This document shows, one piece after another, positions 1-6,872 of a DNA stretch of 9,949 bases (its first letter is position 1; every line of letters begins with the position of its first letter). The notes below the pieces were generated by a model. That model did no database searches. It was not told the DNA's origin and worked only from the letters and a program-made list of their open reading frames with translations. The translations under genes were made by a program, and so were the position numbers. This DNA comes from Rhodospirillaceae bacterium (GTDB lineage Bacteria > Pseudomonadota > Alphaproteobacteria > SP197): assembly GCA_018700655.1 (NCBI GenBank), contig JABIUG010000105.1, forward strand, positions 1-9,949, in the 5' to 3' direction.

Positions 1-1415
1 ATCCGCTGGCGCTGTCCGCCCGAGAAACTATGGGGATAACGGCGCAGATGCCGCACATCCAGCCCGACCAGGCGCATCAGTTCCATGACCCGGTCCGCGC
101 GTTCCTTGTGTGATCCCACCTTATGGATGAGCAGGGGTTCGGAAATGATATCGAACACCGTCATGCGCGGGTTCAGCGAACCGAACGGGTCCTGGAAAAC
201 GAACTGTACCTTGCGCCGATAATCGAACAGGCGCTCGCCCTGCAGTGCTGCGATATCGACGATGTTGCCGCGATCGTTGAAGGTCACCATGCCGGAATCG
301 GGCGTCAGCGCCTTCATGATCATCTTGCTGGTCGTTGTCTTGCCGCAGCCTGATTCACCGACCAGGCCCAGGCATTCCCCGCGCCCGACTTCGAAACTGA
401 TGTCGTCGACGGCAAGATTCGTCACCGTGCTGCGCGACATGAAACCTTCTTTGCGCGTGGTGAAGGACTTGCTCAGGTGGTCAACCACAAGAAGACGTTG
501 ATCTGCGTCCTCGGGCCACGGTGCGCGTTCCGGCCGTTTCAGTGATGAACGATCCTGTTTGATCTCGCGCAGCGGTATCAGGCGTTCGCCGGGTTTCATG
601 TTGAAGCGTGGCACCGCGGCCAGCAGGCCCTTGAGATAGGGATGACGCGGATCGCGGAAAATATCGTCCAGGCTGCCCTGCTCCATGATGCGGCCGTGGT
701 ACATCACGACGACATCCTCGGCGACATTGGCGACGACACCGAGATCATGGGTGATCATCAACACGGCCATGCCGAGTTCACTCTGCAGGTCGGCGATCAG
801 TTTCAGGATCTGGGCCTGGATCGTGACGTCGAGCGCGGTGGTCGGTTCGTCGGCGATCAGCAGACCGGGACGGCAAACCAGCGCCATCGCAATCATGGCG
901 CGCTGTCGCAGACCGCCGGAGAGTTCGAACGGGTAGCTGCTGAAAGCACGATCGGGTTCGGGGAAGCCGACCAGGCGTAGCATGTCGACGGTGAGTTCGC
1001 GGCCCTCGGGTTTGCTGCATTCGCGATGCAGGAAGAGCGCTTCGCTGATCTGATCGCCGATCGTGTGGAGTGGCGAGAGCGAGGTCATCGGCTCCTGGAA
1101 GATGATCGAGCAGCGCCCGCCCCGGATCTGGCGCATGCGTTTGCCGTCGGGCGGAAGCTGGGCGATGTCAACGGGATCGACCGCCGGGTTTGCAGGGTCA
1201 TGCAGCAGGATCTGCCCGCCGGTGATCTCCGCGCTCTGGGGCAGGATGCGCATGATCGACTGCGAGATCACCGTCTTGCCCGAGCCCGATTCGCCGACCA
1301 GCGCCAGGGTGCGTCCGGCAGGGATCGAGAAGCTCACACCCTTGACCGCCTCAACGGCACCGTCGCCCACCAGGAATTGAACCTTGAGGTCGCGGATGTC
1401 GACCAGCGGCGTCAC
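1..1415 (-). CDS. Tandem-domain ABC transporter ATP-binding protein, Dpp/Opp (peptide/nickel) type, C-terminus cut by window edge
   Basis: This is the double ATPase subunit of a dipeptide/oligopeptide-type importer, with two nucleotide-binding domains in one chain as in YejF or GsiA. It would act on the cytoplasmic face with permease and binding-protein partners not seen here. 471 codons are visible. Domain 1 has Walker A GESGSGKT (41-48), Q-loop Q107, signature LSGGLRQR (165-172), Walker B LLIADEP (185-191) and switch H223. It is followed by the HPYLKGLL stretch (258-265) typical of the oligo_HPY extension. Domain 2 has Walker A GESGCGKT (353-360), Q-loop Q408 and signature FSGGQRQR (464-471), where the window ends; its Walker B lies outside. 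Family members are about 540-620 residues, so roughly 80-150 residues are missing. The GTG start overlaps the TGA of the upstream gene as GTGA, with no strong Shine-Dalgarno, so translation is probably coupled. Family is secure; substrate cannot be told. Confidence 0.93.
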   Translation of the reverse strand, partial: MTPLVDIRDLKVQFLVGDGAVEAVKGVSFSIPAGRTLALVGESGSGKTVISQSIMRILPQSAEITGGQILLHDPANPAVDPVDIAQLPPDGKRMRQIRGGRCSIIFQEPMTSLSPLHTIGDQISEALFLHRECSKPEGRELTVDMLRLVGFPEPDRAFSSYPFELSGGLRQRAMIAMALVCRPGLLIADEPTTALDVTIQAQILKLIADLQSELGMAVLMITHDLGVVANVAEDVVVMYHGRIMEQGSLDDIFRDPRHPYLKGLLAAVPRFNMKPGERLIPLREIKQDRSSLKRPERAPWPEDADQRLLVVDHLSKSFTTRKEGFMSRSTVTNLAVDDISFEVGRGECLGLVGESGCGKTTTSKMIMKALTPDSGMVTFNDRGNIVDIAALQGERLFDYRRKVQFVFQDPFGSLNPRMTVFDIISEPLLIHKVGSHKERADRVMELMRLVGLDVRHLRRYPHSFSGGQRQR

Positions 1416-1966
1416 AGGTGATAGTCCGGCAGGCTGGACGCAGAGGGTGCAAAACCCATAGCGTCGAGATTGGCGAGGGTGACCGGATTCAGCTCCAGGT
1501 CTCGCGCAAGAGCGGCCTGACAGGCGACATCGACCACGGCATCGAAGCCGTCGAGCGATGAATCGAGCCGGATCGTGCCCTTGGCACCTTCCAGCTTCAG
1601 CTCCATCCAACCCTTGGAAGCTGCAAAATCCATCCTGTCCTCCGAACGACGCCTTTTCATGGAATAGAAGGCAAGTTTCATTCCGTTAAGTTCTTCCCAT
1701 TGGATCGCCCGCCCCATGGGGCCGATCGTCCTTACACCCTGACGGGATAATTCGACTGTGGTCATGTGTCTGACCGAGGTTCGCACACCAAAAACCGTAA
1801 AGACCGCCCCGATCGCGCCAAGGATGTAGACCATCTCGGGGATGACCTCAATCATGACCAGCGGTGCCAGACAGATCACGGCACCGGCGATCGCGCGGAC
1901 ATAATCCCAGCGCAGAACGCTCACGTCGTATCGAAACTGATGGGATTCGGTCACGTCTGTACTCAT
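1412..1966 (-). CDS. Small membrane protein with two N-terminal helices and a PH-like cytoplasmic tail, function unknown
   Basis: A 184-residue protein of no family I recognise with confidence. After a polar N-terminus come two hydrophobic segments (about 24-42 and 46-63) with a short loop, giving a helical hairpin in the inner membrane. The remainder is soluble and probably cytoplasmic. Its opening pattern (VELSRQGVRT at 71-80, then a Gly-rich turn and IQWEEL at 88-93) resembles bacterial PH-domain proteins, which often carry such a hairpin; this is pattern resemblance only. A basic KRRR cluster (104-107) sits in the middle. The ATG at 1966 was chosen because it overlaps the upstream TGA as ATGA and has GAGGTG 11 bases before it. 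A TTG at 1975 would add three residues but lies too close to that site. The 3' end overlaps the ABC ATPase start by 4 bases. A role at the membrane in the same pathway is inferred from coupling alone. Confidence 0.8.
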   Translation of the reverse strand: MSTDVTESHQFRYDVSVLRWDYVRAIAGAVICLAPLVMIEVIPEMVYILGAIGAVFTVFGVRTSVRHMTTVELSRQGVRTIGPMGRAIQWEELNGMKLAFYSMKRRRSEDRMDFAASKGWMELKLEGAKGTIRLDSSLDGFDAVVDVACQAALARDLELNPVTLANLDAMGFAPSASSLPDYHL

Positions 1967-2724
1967 GTGGAACAAAACACCTCGGAAGCATCTAACCAGT
2001 GTGCGGCCGGATGTTCGTGCACGAATGAGACAAACTTGTCGATAAAACGACAGGAATCAACATCATGAACACGATGATGAGTCATCAATCCGGTAGGTTC
2101 GGTCGGATCGGAAATTCCCGTGCGCCGCTGGACAAGGTGGTTGATTGCCTGATCCAGGCACCATGCGTCCCCGCCAAACTGCCTGTCGGCACGCCAGTTG
2201 ATGATGTCGAGATGCATATTGGCGATCGACAGACCTAACTGGCGGGAAATCTCGCGCGGAGCCAGAGTCGACAGCCCGGAAAGACCCAGGCCGGAAAGGC
2301 TGGCGGCGACCTGAGGATCGATCCGGTTCCAGGGCGGGACCATGACGGTATGGAAGCGCGTCCCAAAAGCCGCCTGGAGTGTCCTTCCTGCGGTCGCGAT
2401 CGCGTCGGCAAGGCCGCCTTCCAATGCGCTGTCGCAGAGTTCGGTTTTGCGCTGGTCCGGCCCGGCCCGGTTGGTGTGGCTGACACCGTGCTGCAGCACA
2501 CTGGCGCCGTCATCGGCCAGGATCGCCTCGGTCGTGGCCGTTTCCAGCCATGCGGGCACGACCGCCAGGGCAAGGGGTACGTCCAGATCGCGGCGCTGGG
2601 CGAGGAACCCGTCGAGCTTGCCGTCATCGGGGCCGGCATCGTCATCGCGCCACCAGAAGGTCGCATTGCGTCGCGCGGCGGCCCAGCGATCGAGTTCGAT
2701 GCCAAGGTCGTTCCAGTCAGTCAT
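1963..2724 (-). CDS. Polysaccharide deacetylase-like (NodB-fold) protein lacking a signal peptide
   Basis: A 253-residue protein resembling divergent polysaccharide deacetylases (carbohydrate esterase 4/NodB fold), metal enzymes that remove acetyl groups from sugars. The order of motifs fits: FWWRDDDAG (23-31) supplies the catalytic and metal aspartates (D27, D28); QHGVSHTN (78-85) supplies the two zinc-ligand histidines H79 and H83; VPPWNRI (129-135) matches the proline-rich groove motif; and MTHHRVHD (214-221) supplies the late His pair. The N-terminus MTDWNDLGIE has no signal peptide or membrane anchor, so the product should stay in the cytoplasm, unlike most secreted family members. The start at 2724 overlaps the previous gene by 8 bases (ATGACTGA) and has GGATGG just upstream; a longer reading to 2769 lacks such support. 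Lying between a glycosyltransferase and a small membrane protein, it probably acts on an intermediate of the same glycan. Fold is fairly secure; substrate is unknown and a non-deacetylase activity is possible. Confidence 0.82.
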   Translation of the reverse strand: MTDWNDLGIELDRWAAARRNATFWWRDDDAGPDDGKLDGFLAQRRDLDVPLALAVVPAWLETATTEAILADDGASVLQHGVSHTNRAGPDQRKTELCDSALEGGLADAIATAGRTLQAAFGTRFHTVMVPPWNRIDPQVAASLSGLGLSGLSTLAPREISRQLGLSIANMHLDIINWRADRQFGGDAWCLDQAINHLVQRRTGISDPTEPTGLMTHHRVHDVDSCRFIDKFVSFVHEHPAAHWLDASEVFCST

Positions 2725-3859
2725 CGTCCATCCATTGGAGCAGCAGTTCCGCGCTTCGTTCCGCACCATCGAGATCGATAACCCCGGGCGAAAGATGTGG
2801 CAAGGCCATCGCCTGGTCTATCGCACGGCCTAGTGATCGCGGTGACAGTTCGGCCTCCGGCAGCATGATGATCGAACCCTGTCGGGCCAGGCGCGTTGCC
2901 CGTTCGGTCTGTTCGGTTTCACCCTCGCCGCCATAGGGCACCACGACGGCCCGGGCGCGGGCATTAAAGATATCAGTGATCGTGTTGTAGCCACCCTGTG
3001 ACACCGAAACCGCACAGCGCGCCAGAAGTAACGCAAAGTCTGCGCGGTTGGGTTCAGCCACAATGCCGTCCCCCGAAAGCTGGAACGATGATGCCAGAGA
3101 GGGGTCGCCTGTCAGCAGGCGCCAGGTGAGGTTCGACGCATGGGCTGAAAGCGGGCGAGCGCCGGCTGCAGCCTCCAGCAGGGCAAGGCCGACCGCGCCG
3201 CCACCGGCCGATACGATCACCTCTTGCGAGCCGGGGCCGTCCCTGTCGGTCACGGTCACGGTTGGGGCGGCGATGTAACCGGTGTGAACCAGGCGCTCGC
3301 CCAGAGCATCGGCGAAAGGAAAGGTGTCGCCGAACGTGACCAGGCGCGGGTCGCCGTGGACCATGACACGGTCATAGCGCCCCATGGCAATCGCGCGCAT
3401 CTGCTCGTAGCGCTCGGGTTTTGATGCCTGCTCGAGAATGTCACGGACCGAACAGACGGTGAGGGACGGTTTTGCCAGGGCATCAGCGGCATCGAGTAAG
3501 GCAAGGGCTTCGTGGCGCAGTTGACGCCGGCCAAAGGGAAAGGTCTCGGTCACCACGACCTCAGGCGCGAGATCGGCGACAAGTTCACACAGCAGGTCTC
3601 TGCGCTGGGCCATAAGCTGATCATCAACCGGGCTGGCGTGGTGATCGACCAGGCCGGAAAAACCTGCATCGGCGGCACGAACGGGCGGCAATTGCACGAG
3701 CTCGGCCGCGCCGAGATCGAGATGGGAAAGCGGCATGCCGCCCGAGGCAACCACGCATTGGATGCCGTGTCTTGAAAGTGCACTCGCGATCGCTGCGATT
3801 CGGCGGAGGTGACCGCTGCCCAGAAGATGCTGGACCCAGAAGAGAGCGGTGCTTCTCAT
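2717..3859 (-). CDS. MurG-like glycosyltransferase of the COG4671 type (second copy in the cluster)
   Basis: A 380-residue GT-B glycosyltransferase of the MurG/COG4671 sort, predicted to move a sugar from a nucleotide donor to a growing glycan on the cytoplasmic side. The N-terminal domain opens with LFWVQHLLGSGHLRR (6-20), containing the glycine-rich GSGH loop seen in MurG-like enzymes. The inter-domain region has VHTGYI (191-196) and VIVSAGGGAVG (214-224). The C-terminal donor site has QGGYNTITD (288-296) followed by EQTERATRLARQG (316-328). The acidic residue of the GGYNTxxE motif is Asp here (D296), whereas the paralogue at 6873-8138 has Glu. No membrane segment or signal is seen. The ATG at 3859 overlaps the phosphatase stop as ATGA; an in-frame extension to 3979 would run through that gene and is rejected. 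Sugar and acceptor cannot be inferred. Confidence 0.88.
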   Translation of the reverse strand: MRSTALFWVQHLLGSGHLRRIAAIASALSRHGIQCVVASGGMPLSHLDLGAAELVQLPPVRAADAGFSGLVDHHASPVDDQLMAQRRDLLCELVADLAPEVVVTETFPFGRRQLRHEALALLDAADALAKPSLTVCSVRDILEQASKPERYEQMRAIAMGRYDRVMVHGDPRLVTFGDTFPFADALGERLVHTGYIAAPTVTVTDRDGPGSQEVIVSAGGGAVGLALLEAAAGARPLSAHASNLTWRLLTGDPSLASSFQLSGDGIVAEPNRADFALLLARCAVSVSQGGYNTITDIFNARARAVVVPYGGEGETEQTERATRLARQGSIIMLPEAELSPRSLGRAIDQAMALPHLSPGVIDLDGAERSAELLLQWMDDD

Positions 3860-4449
3860 GACGCCGCCATGCTCAGGCGGGCAGGGTCGCCGAGACGTGC
3901 TGTGCCATCGGCATCGAGCGTCAACATCAGAAGATCCGAACGGCCCAATGCCAGGGGCGGGGGACCGAGGAAATCCCACCCCGTGGCAAGCCCAAGTGCA
4001 GCGCGGATCACACCGCGATGCGTGAGCGCGACACTGTCTGTTCCACCCGCGGCAAGTTCACGCAGAAAGTCACCGAGCCGTTGCTGGACCTCGCGCGGGC
4101 TTTCCCCGCCCCTTGGCCGGAAGTCGAGGCCCCGGGATTCGTTGGTGGCCATGGCGGCGCCCTCGCGCCGGCGCAGGTCAGCGAGTGTTTTGCCGGCCCA
4201 GTCACCCCAGTCCATTTCGATCAGGCGTTGATCGGTCGCCTGAATGTCGACACCCATGAGTGCCGCAGTCTCGCGGGTGCGCTGCAGCGGGCTGGCAATC
4301 CAGCGCCAGCCAGCGATCAACTCGGGGCAGTGCCATGCGGCAGCCATGGCGCGTCCTTCGGTCGAGAGCACCGTGTCGCTGCGGCCCTGGATACGCCGGT
4401 CCTTGTTCCAGGTGGTTGGCGCGTGGCGGAGCAGGGCAAGCCTTGTCAT
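3856..4449 (-). CDS. Histidine phosphatase family protein (phosphoglycerate mutase-like, branch 1)
   Basis: A 197-residue member of the histidine phosphatase superfamily, which cleaves phosphate esters through a phosphohistidine. LLRHAPTTWN (6-15) holds the nucleophile H9 and R8, in the RHAxT form common in CobC/SixA-like members. SPLQRTRETA (53-62) carries the second arginine region; LIEMDWGDWAGKT (76-88) supplies the proton donor E78; ALTHRGVIRA (141-150) holds the second catalytic histidine H144. Length is normal and the catalytic set is complete, so it should be active. It overlaps genes on both sides by 4 bases (ATGA), placing it firmly in the glycan operon. It might dephosphorylate a sugar phosphate, nucleotide product or glycan intermediate; that is inference from context. 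Cobalamin phosphatase (CobC) or phosphoglycerate mutase roles are less likely because no matching pathway genes lie nearby. Confidence 0.92.
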   Translation of the reverse strand: MTRLALLRHAPTTWNKDRRIQGRSDTVLSTEGRAMAAAWHCPELIAGWRWIASPLQRTRETAALMGVDIQATDQRLIEMDWGDWAGKTLADLRRREGAAMATNESRGLDFRPRGGESPREVQQRLGDFLRELAAGGTDSVALTHRGVIRAALGLATGWDFLGPPPLALGRSDLLMLTLDADGTARLGDPARLSMAAS

Positions 4450-5558
4450 CGCGCGTGCCTGGCCTGGGTGATGGCGCGGTCCAGCGTCAGTCTTGTAGCA
4501 TCGAGGCTGTGACGCTCAGCGGCCTGGTCGGCAGCGGCGACCGCCATCGCCATGCGGCGGCGCGGATCGTCCAGCAGGCTGGTGATCGCTTCGGCAAAAG
4601 CTGCGGCATCACCAACCGGTGCCAGCAAGCCGGTCCTGCCGTTGGCGACAATCTCAGGAACTCCGCGGGTATGGCCGGCGACGACAGGGAGCCCCGCGGC
4701 CTGTGCACCAAGCAGGGCCATGCCATAGGCTTCGTTGACGGCAGGCCACAGACAAAGGTCGCAACCCGCCAGGACGGCAGGCAGGGATCGGGCTGCGAGC
4801 TTGCCGGCAAAACAGGCATGACGGGCGAGCAAGGCTTCGACTTCGGCGCGGCAGGGCCCGTCGCCGACGACAAGAAGCTGCAGGGTGGCGTCATCCAGCA
4901 GCTTCAGGGCCTGCGCCAGAACCCGATAGGAACTGAGCTTGTCTCCGCTGCGCATCATCGCGACGGTGACTGCGATTGGTTGTTCGGGGTCGAGACCAAA
5001 GCGTTCGGCAATATGGCGCCGAGCTGCAGGCCGTGCGCGCCGGTAGGGAGTGATATCTAGAAAGGGTGCTATCGGCATGATGCGCCCGGCCGGGATACCC
5101 GCCGCAGCGAGCCCGTCGGCGTCGTCGCGTGTCATGGGCAACAGCATGTCTGCGCGCGCAAGAGCGGCAAGTGAGTGAGCATAGCCCTGCGCCCACGGGC
5201 CACGCTGCTGCTTGGGCGCGAGCGAGGGTTCGGCCACGATATAGGGCAGGCCGAGGGCGTCGGCGACACGGGGTCCCAGATGATCGGGGGCCTTGTGATA
5301 GAGATGATAGGTGAACCACAGGTCCGGCGGATCGACCCGCATGGTTTCGACCAGCCGTTGTGCTTCCGCCGCCCCCCGATTTGCGAGCCGCAACTGTTGG
5401 TCACGAGCGCCCTTGTCATGGCTGCGCAGGGTCGAAGCGAGAAAGACTTCGTGGCCCAGGGATTCCAGCGCGCTGACATACAGCCGTGCCACCGTCCGGT
5501 CGCCGGATGGCACACGGTGGGTCGGGGCCTTCATGGGGGCATAAAAAGCTATTCTCAT
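4446..5558 (-). CDS. Glycosyltransferase family 4-like protein with an altered EX7E motif
   Basis: A 370-residue GT-B glycosyltransferase. The N-terminal acceptor domain starts MRIAFYAPMKAPTH (1-14). The C-terminal domain has the GT4 layout: VTVAMMRSGDKLSSYRVLAQAL (R203 and K207 for the donor phosphates, within 197-218), LLVVGDGP (228-235), a WPAVNEAYGMALLGAQAAGL stretch (271-290) and GVPEIVANGRTGLL (299-312). In the usual EX7E motif the first glutamate is present (E276) but the second position is glycine (G284). The ATG at 5558 is picked because the N-terminal beta-strand begins there; no clear Shine-Dalgarno precedes it, and the 55 bases back to the previous gene (5559-5613) hold no terminator or other feature I can see. 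The stop overlaps the phosphatase start as ATGA. It is predicted to be cytoplasmic and to act on the same glycan as its neighbours; donor and acceptor are unknown. Confidence 0.88.
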   Translation of the reverse strand: MRIAFYAPMKAPTHRVPSGDRTVARLYVSALESLGHEVFLASTLRSHDKGARDQQLRLANRGAAEAQRLVETMRVDPPDLWFTYHLYHKAPDHLGPRVADALGLPYIVAEPSLAPKQQRGPWAQGYAHSLAALARADMLLPMTRDDADGLAAAGIPAGRIMPIAPFLDITPYRRARPAARRHIAERFGLDPEQPIAVTVAMMRSGDKLSSYRVLAQALKLLDDATLQLLVVGDGPCRAEVEALLARHACFAGKLAARSLPAVLAGCDLCLWPAVNEAYGMALLGAQAAGLPVVAGHTRGVPEIVANGRTGLLAPVGDAAAFAEAITSLLDDPRRRMAMAVAAADQAAERHSLDATRLTLDRAITQARHAR

Positions 5559-5613
5559 CGGGGTCGAGCATATCGTGTTGGCAAGGAATCGCGAGCCACG
5601 CTGTCGGCCGCCG

Positions 5614-6852
5614 TTACGCGCCTTCCTGCAGACCGAAGCGCACAGCCAGATCGTCGATCCCGGTATCCATGGCAAAGGTTGAACGCACACGACTGCCTCC
5701 CGCGACGCCCAATGTGCGGCGCAGGTCGGGTTCGCGGATCAGGCGTTCGAGATTAAGGGCCAGTTCGACCGGGTCACCCGGTTCGGCAAGCAGGCCTTGT
5801 TCACCGTCGTCGATCAGTTCGGGCACGGCTGAGACGCGGGTCGCGGCGATTGGCAAGTTCTGGCTCTGGGCTTCCATCATCACGTTGGGCAGACCATCGC
5901 GGTCGCCGTCATCGGCGATCTTGGAAGCCAGGACAAAGAGGTCGGCGTTGCGATAGGCCTCGAGCACATCGGTCTGGGGTTTGGCGCCCAGCCAGGTGAT
6001 GCGCTCGCTCAGCCCGGCTGCTCCGGCCCGGGCCTCCAGGGTGTCGCGCAGTGGGCCGCCACCGATATGGGTGAGGTTCCAGTGGAGCGTTGAGGGCAGG
6101 CGCGCCAATGCGTCGATCAGAACGTCGTAACCCTTCTTTTCGACCGCGCGTCCGACCGAGACCAACCGCACCGGGTCGTCGGCCCGGCTGCCGTCGCGTA
6201 CGCTGAGCTGGGCCGGCGGCTCAGGCCAGCGCGCGAGATCGAGGCCGTGGTAGACCAGCCCGACCCGACCATCAGGCGCCAGACGGTCAAGATGGTCGCG
6301 GTTCGTTGCTGTGCAGGTCACCAGCCAGGAACAATCGCCAAGTTTTTCCGAAAGCTCCCAATCTGGAGATGTGTAGATGTCCTTGGCATGGGCCGAACCG
6401 GTCCAGTCCAGGCTGGTCATCATTGCGGCATAACGCGCGACCGAAGCTGGTGTGTGCAAAAAATGGGCGTGCAACCGGCGCACGCGCGGTGCGATCTCGG
6501 TTGCCAGAACACAGGCCTGGCCGAAGCGGCGGACACGGTTACGGGTCAGGTCACGTGCCAGATCGGCGCGCCATTGACGCCATGCCCTGGTGTAACCCGG
6601 CAGACGCCGGGCCCGGCACCAGGCGCGCCAGACCCGCAGGGGTTCGTGGTGGAGATACTCGGGAAGATAGGTCACCGGCGCGGCGATCTCGTTATGGACT
6701 GGATGGGTCGCCTTGTCGGTTGGATGGCGCAGCGAGACAATCTCGATTTCCAGCCCGCGGCGTTCCAGCGCCAGAATTTCCTGGGCAATGAAGGTTTCCG
6801 AGAGGCGGGGATAACCCTTCAGGATGAAGGCAACGCGTTTCGCAGGGACCAC
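5614..6852 (-). CDS. Glycosyltransferase family 4 protein (colanic-acid-type, WcaL-like)
   Basis: A 412-residue retaining-type GT4 enzyme. The N-terminus carries LKGYPRLSETFIAQEI (11-26), a hallmark of WcaL-like exopolysaccharide glycosyltransferases. LHAHFLHTPA (127-136) lies in the acceptor domain. The donor domain shows VSVGRAVEKKGYDVLIDAL (231-249; R235 and K240), THIGGGPLRDTLE (261-273) and DGLPNVMMEAQSQNLPIAAT (319-338), with D319 and E327 at the two EX7E positions; Asp in the first position is common in this subgroup. The motif set is complete, so it should be active. The GTG start at 6852 lies just before the first beta-strand (RVAFILKGYP), 20 bases after the preceding gene's stop. 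No good Shine-Dalgarno is visible, so reinitiation after the upstream gene is plausible. It is likely to add a hexose to a surface polysaccharide or glycolipid precursor; the sugar is unknown. Confidence 0.92.
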   Translation of the reverse strand: MVPAKRVAFILKGYPRLSETFIAQEILALERRGLEIEIVSLRHPTDKATHPVHNEIAAPVTYLPEYLHHEPLRVWRAWCRARRLPGYTRAWRQWRADLARDLTRNRVRRFGQACVLATEIAPRVRRLHAHFLHTPASVARYAAMMTSLDWTGSAHAKDIYTSPDWELSEKLGDCSWLVTCTATNRDHLDRLAPDGRVGLVYHGLDLARWPEPPAQLSVRDGSRADDPVRLVSVGRAVEKKGYDVLIDALARLPSTLHWNLTHIGGGPLRDTLEARAGAAGLSERITWLGAKPQTDVLEAYRNADLFVLASKIADDGDRDGLPNVMMEAQSQNLPIAATRVSAVPELIDDGEQGLLAEPGDPVELALNLERLIREPDLRRTLGVAGGSRVRSTFAMDTGIDDLAVRFGLQEGA

Positions 6853-6872
6853 GTCGAGACTACTCGCGCCGT

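Noticed and set aside
2725..2769. Longer N-terminus for the deacetylase-like gene
   Set aside because: The extra 15 residues lie entirely within the upstream gene and show no signal peptide, while the ATG at 2724 has an 8-base overlap and a Shine-Dalgarno-like GGATGG.
2342..2833. Overlapping plus-strand open frames of 128-163 codons
   Set aside because: They are Arg/Ser/Ala-rich shadows of the deacetylase and second COG4671-type gene, with no motif or start signal.
4260..5060. 266-codon open frame on the plus strand
   Set aside because: It spans the end of the phosphatase gene and part of the GT4-like gene on the opposite strand and has no recognisable domain.
5559..5613. Possible terminator or promoter between the two GT4 genes
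   Set aside because: No stable hairpin followed by a T-run on the minus strand and no promoter-like boxes are seen; it is treated as a simple intra-operon gap.
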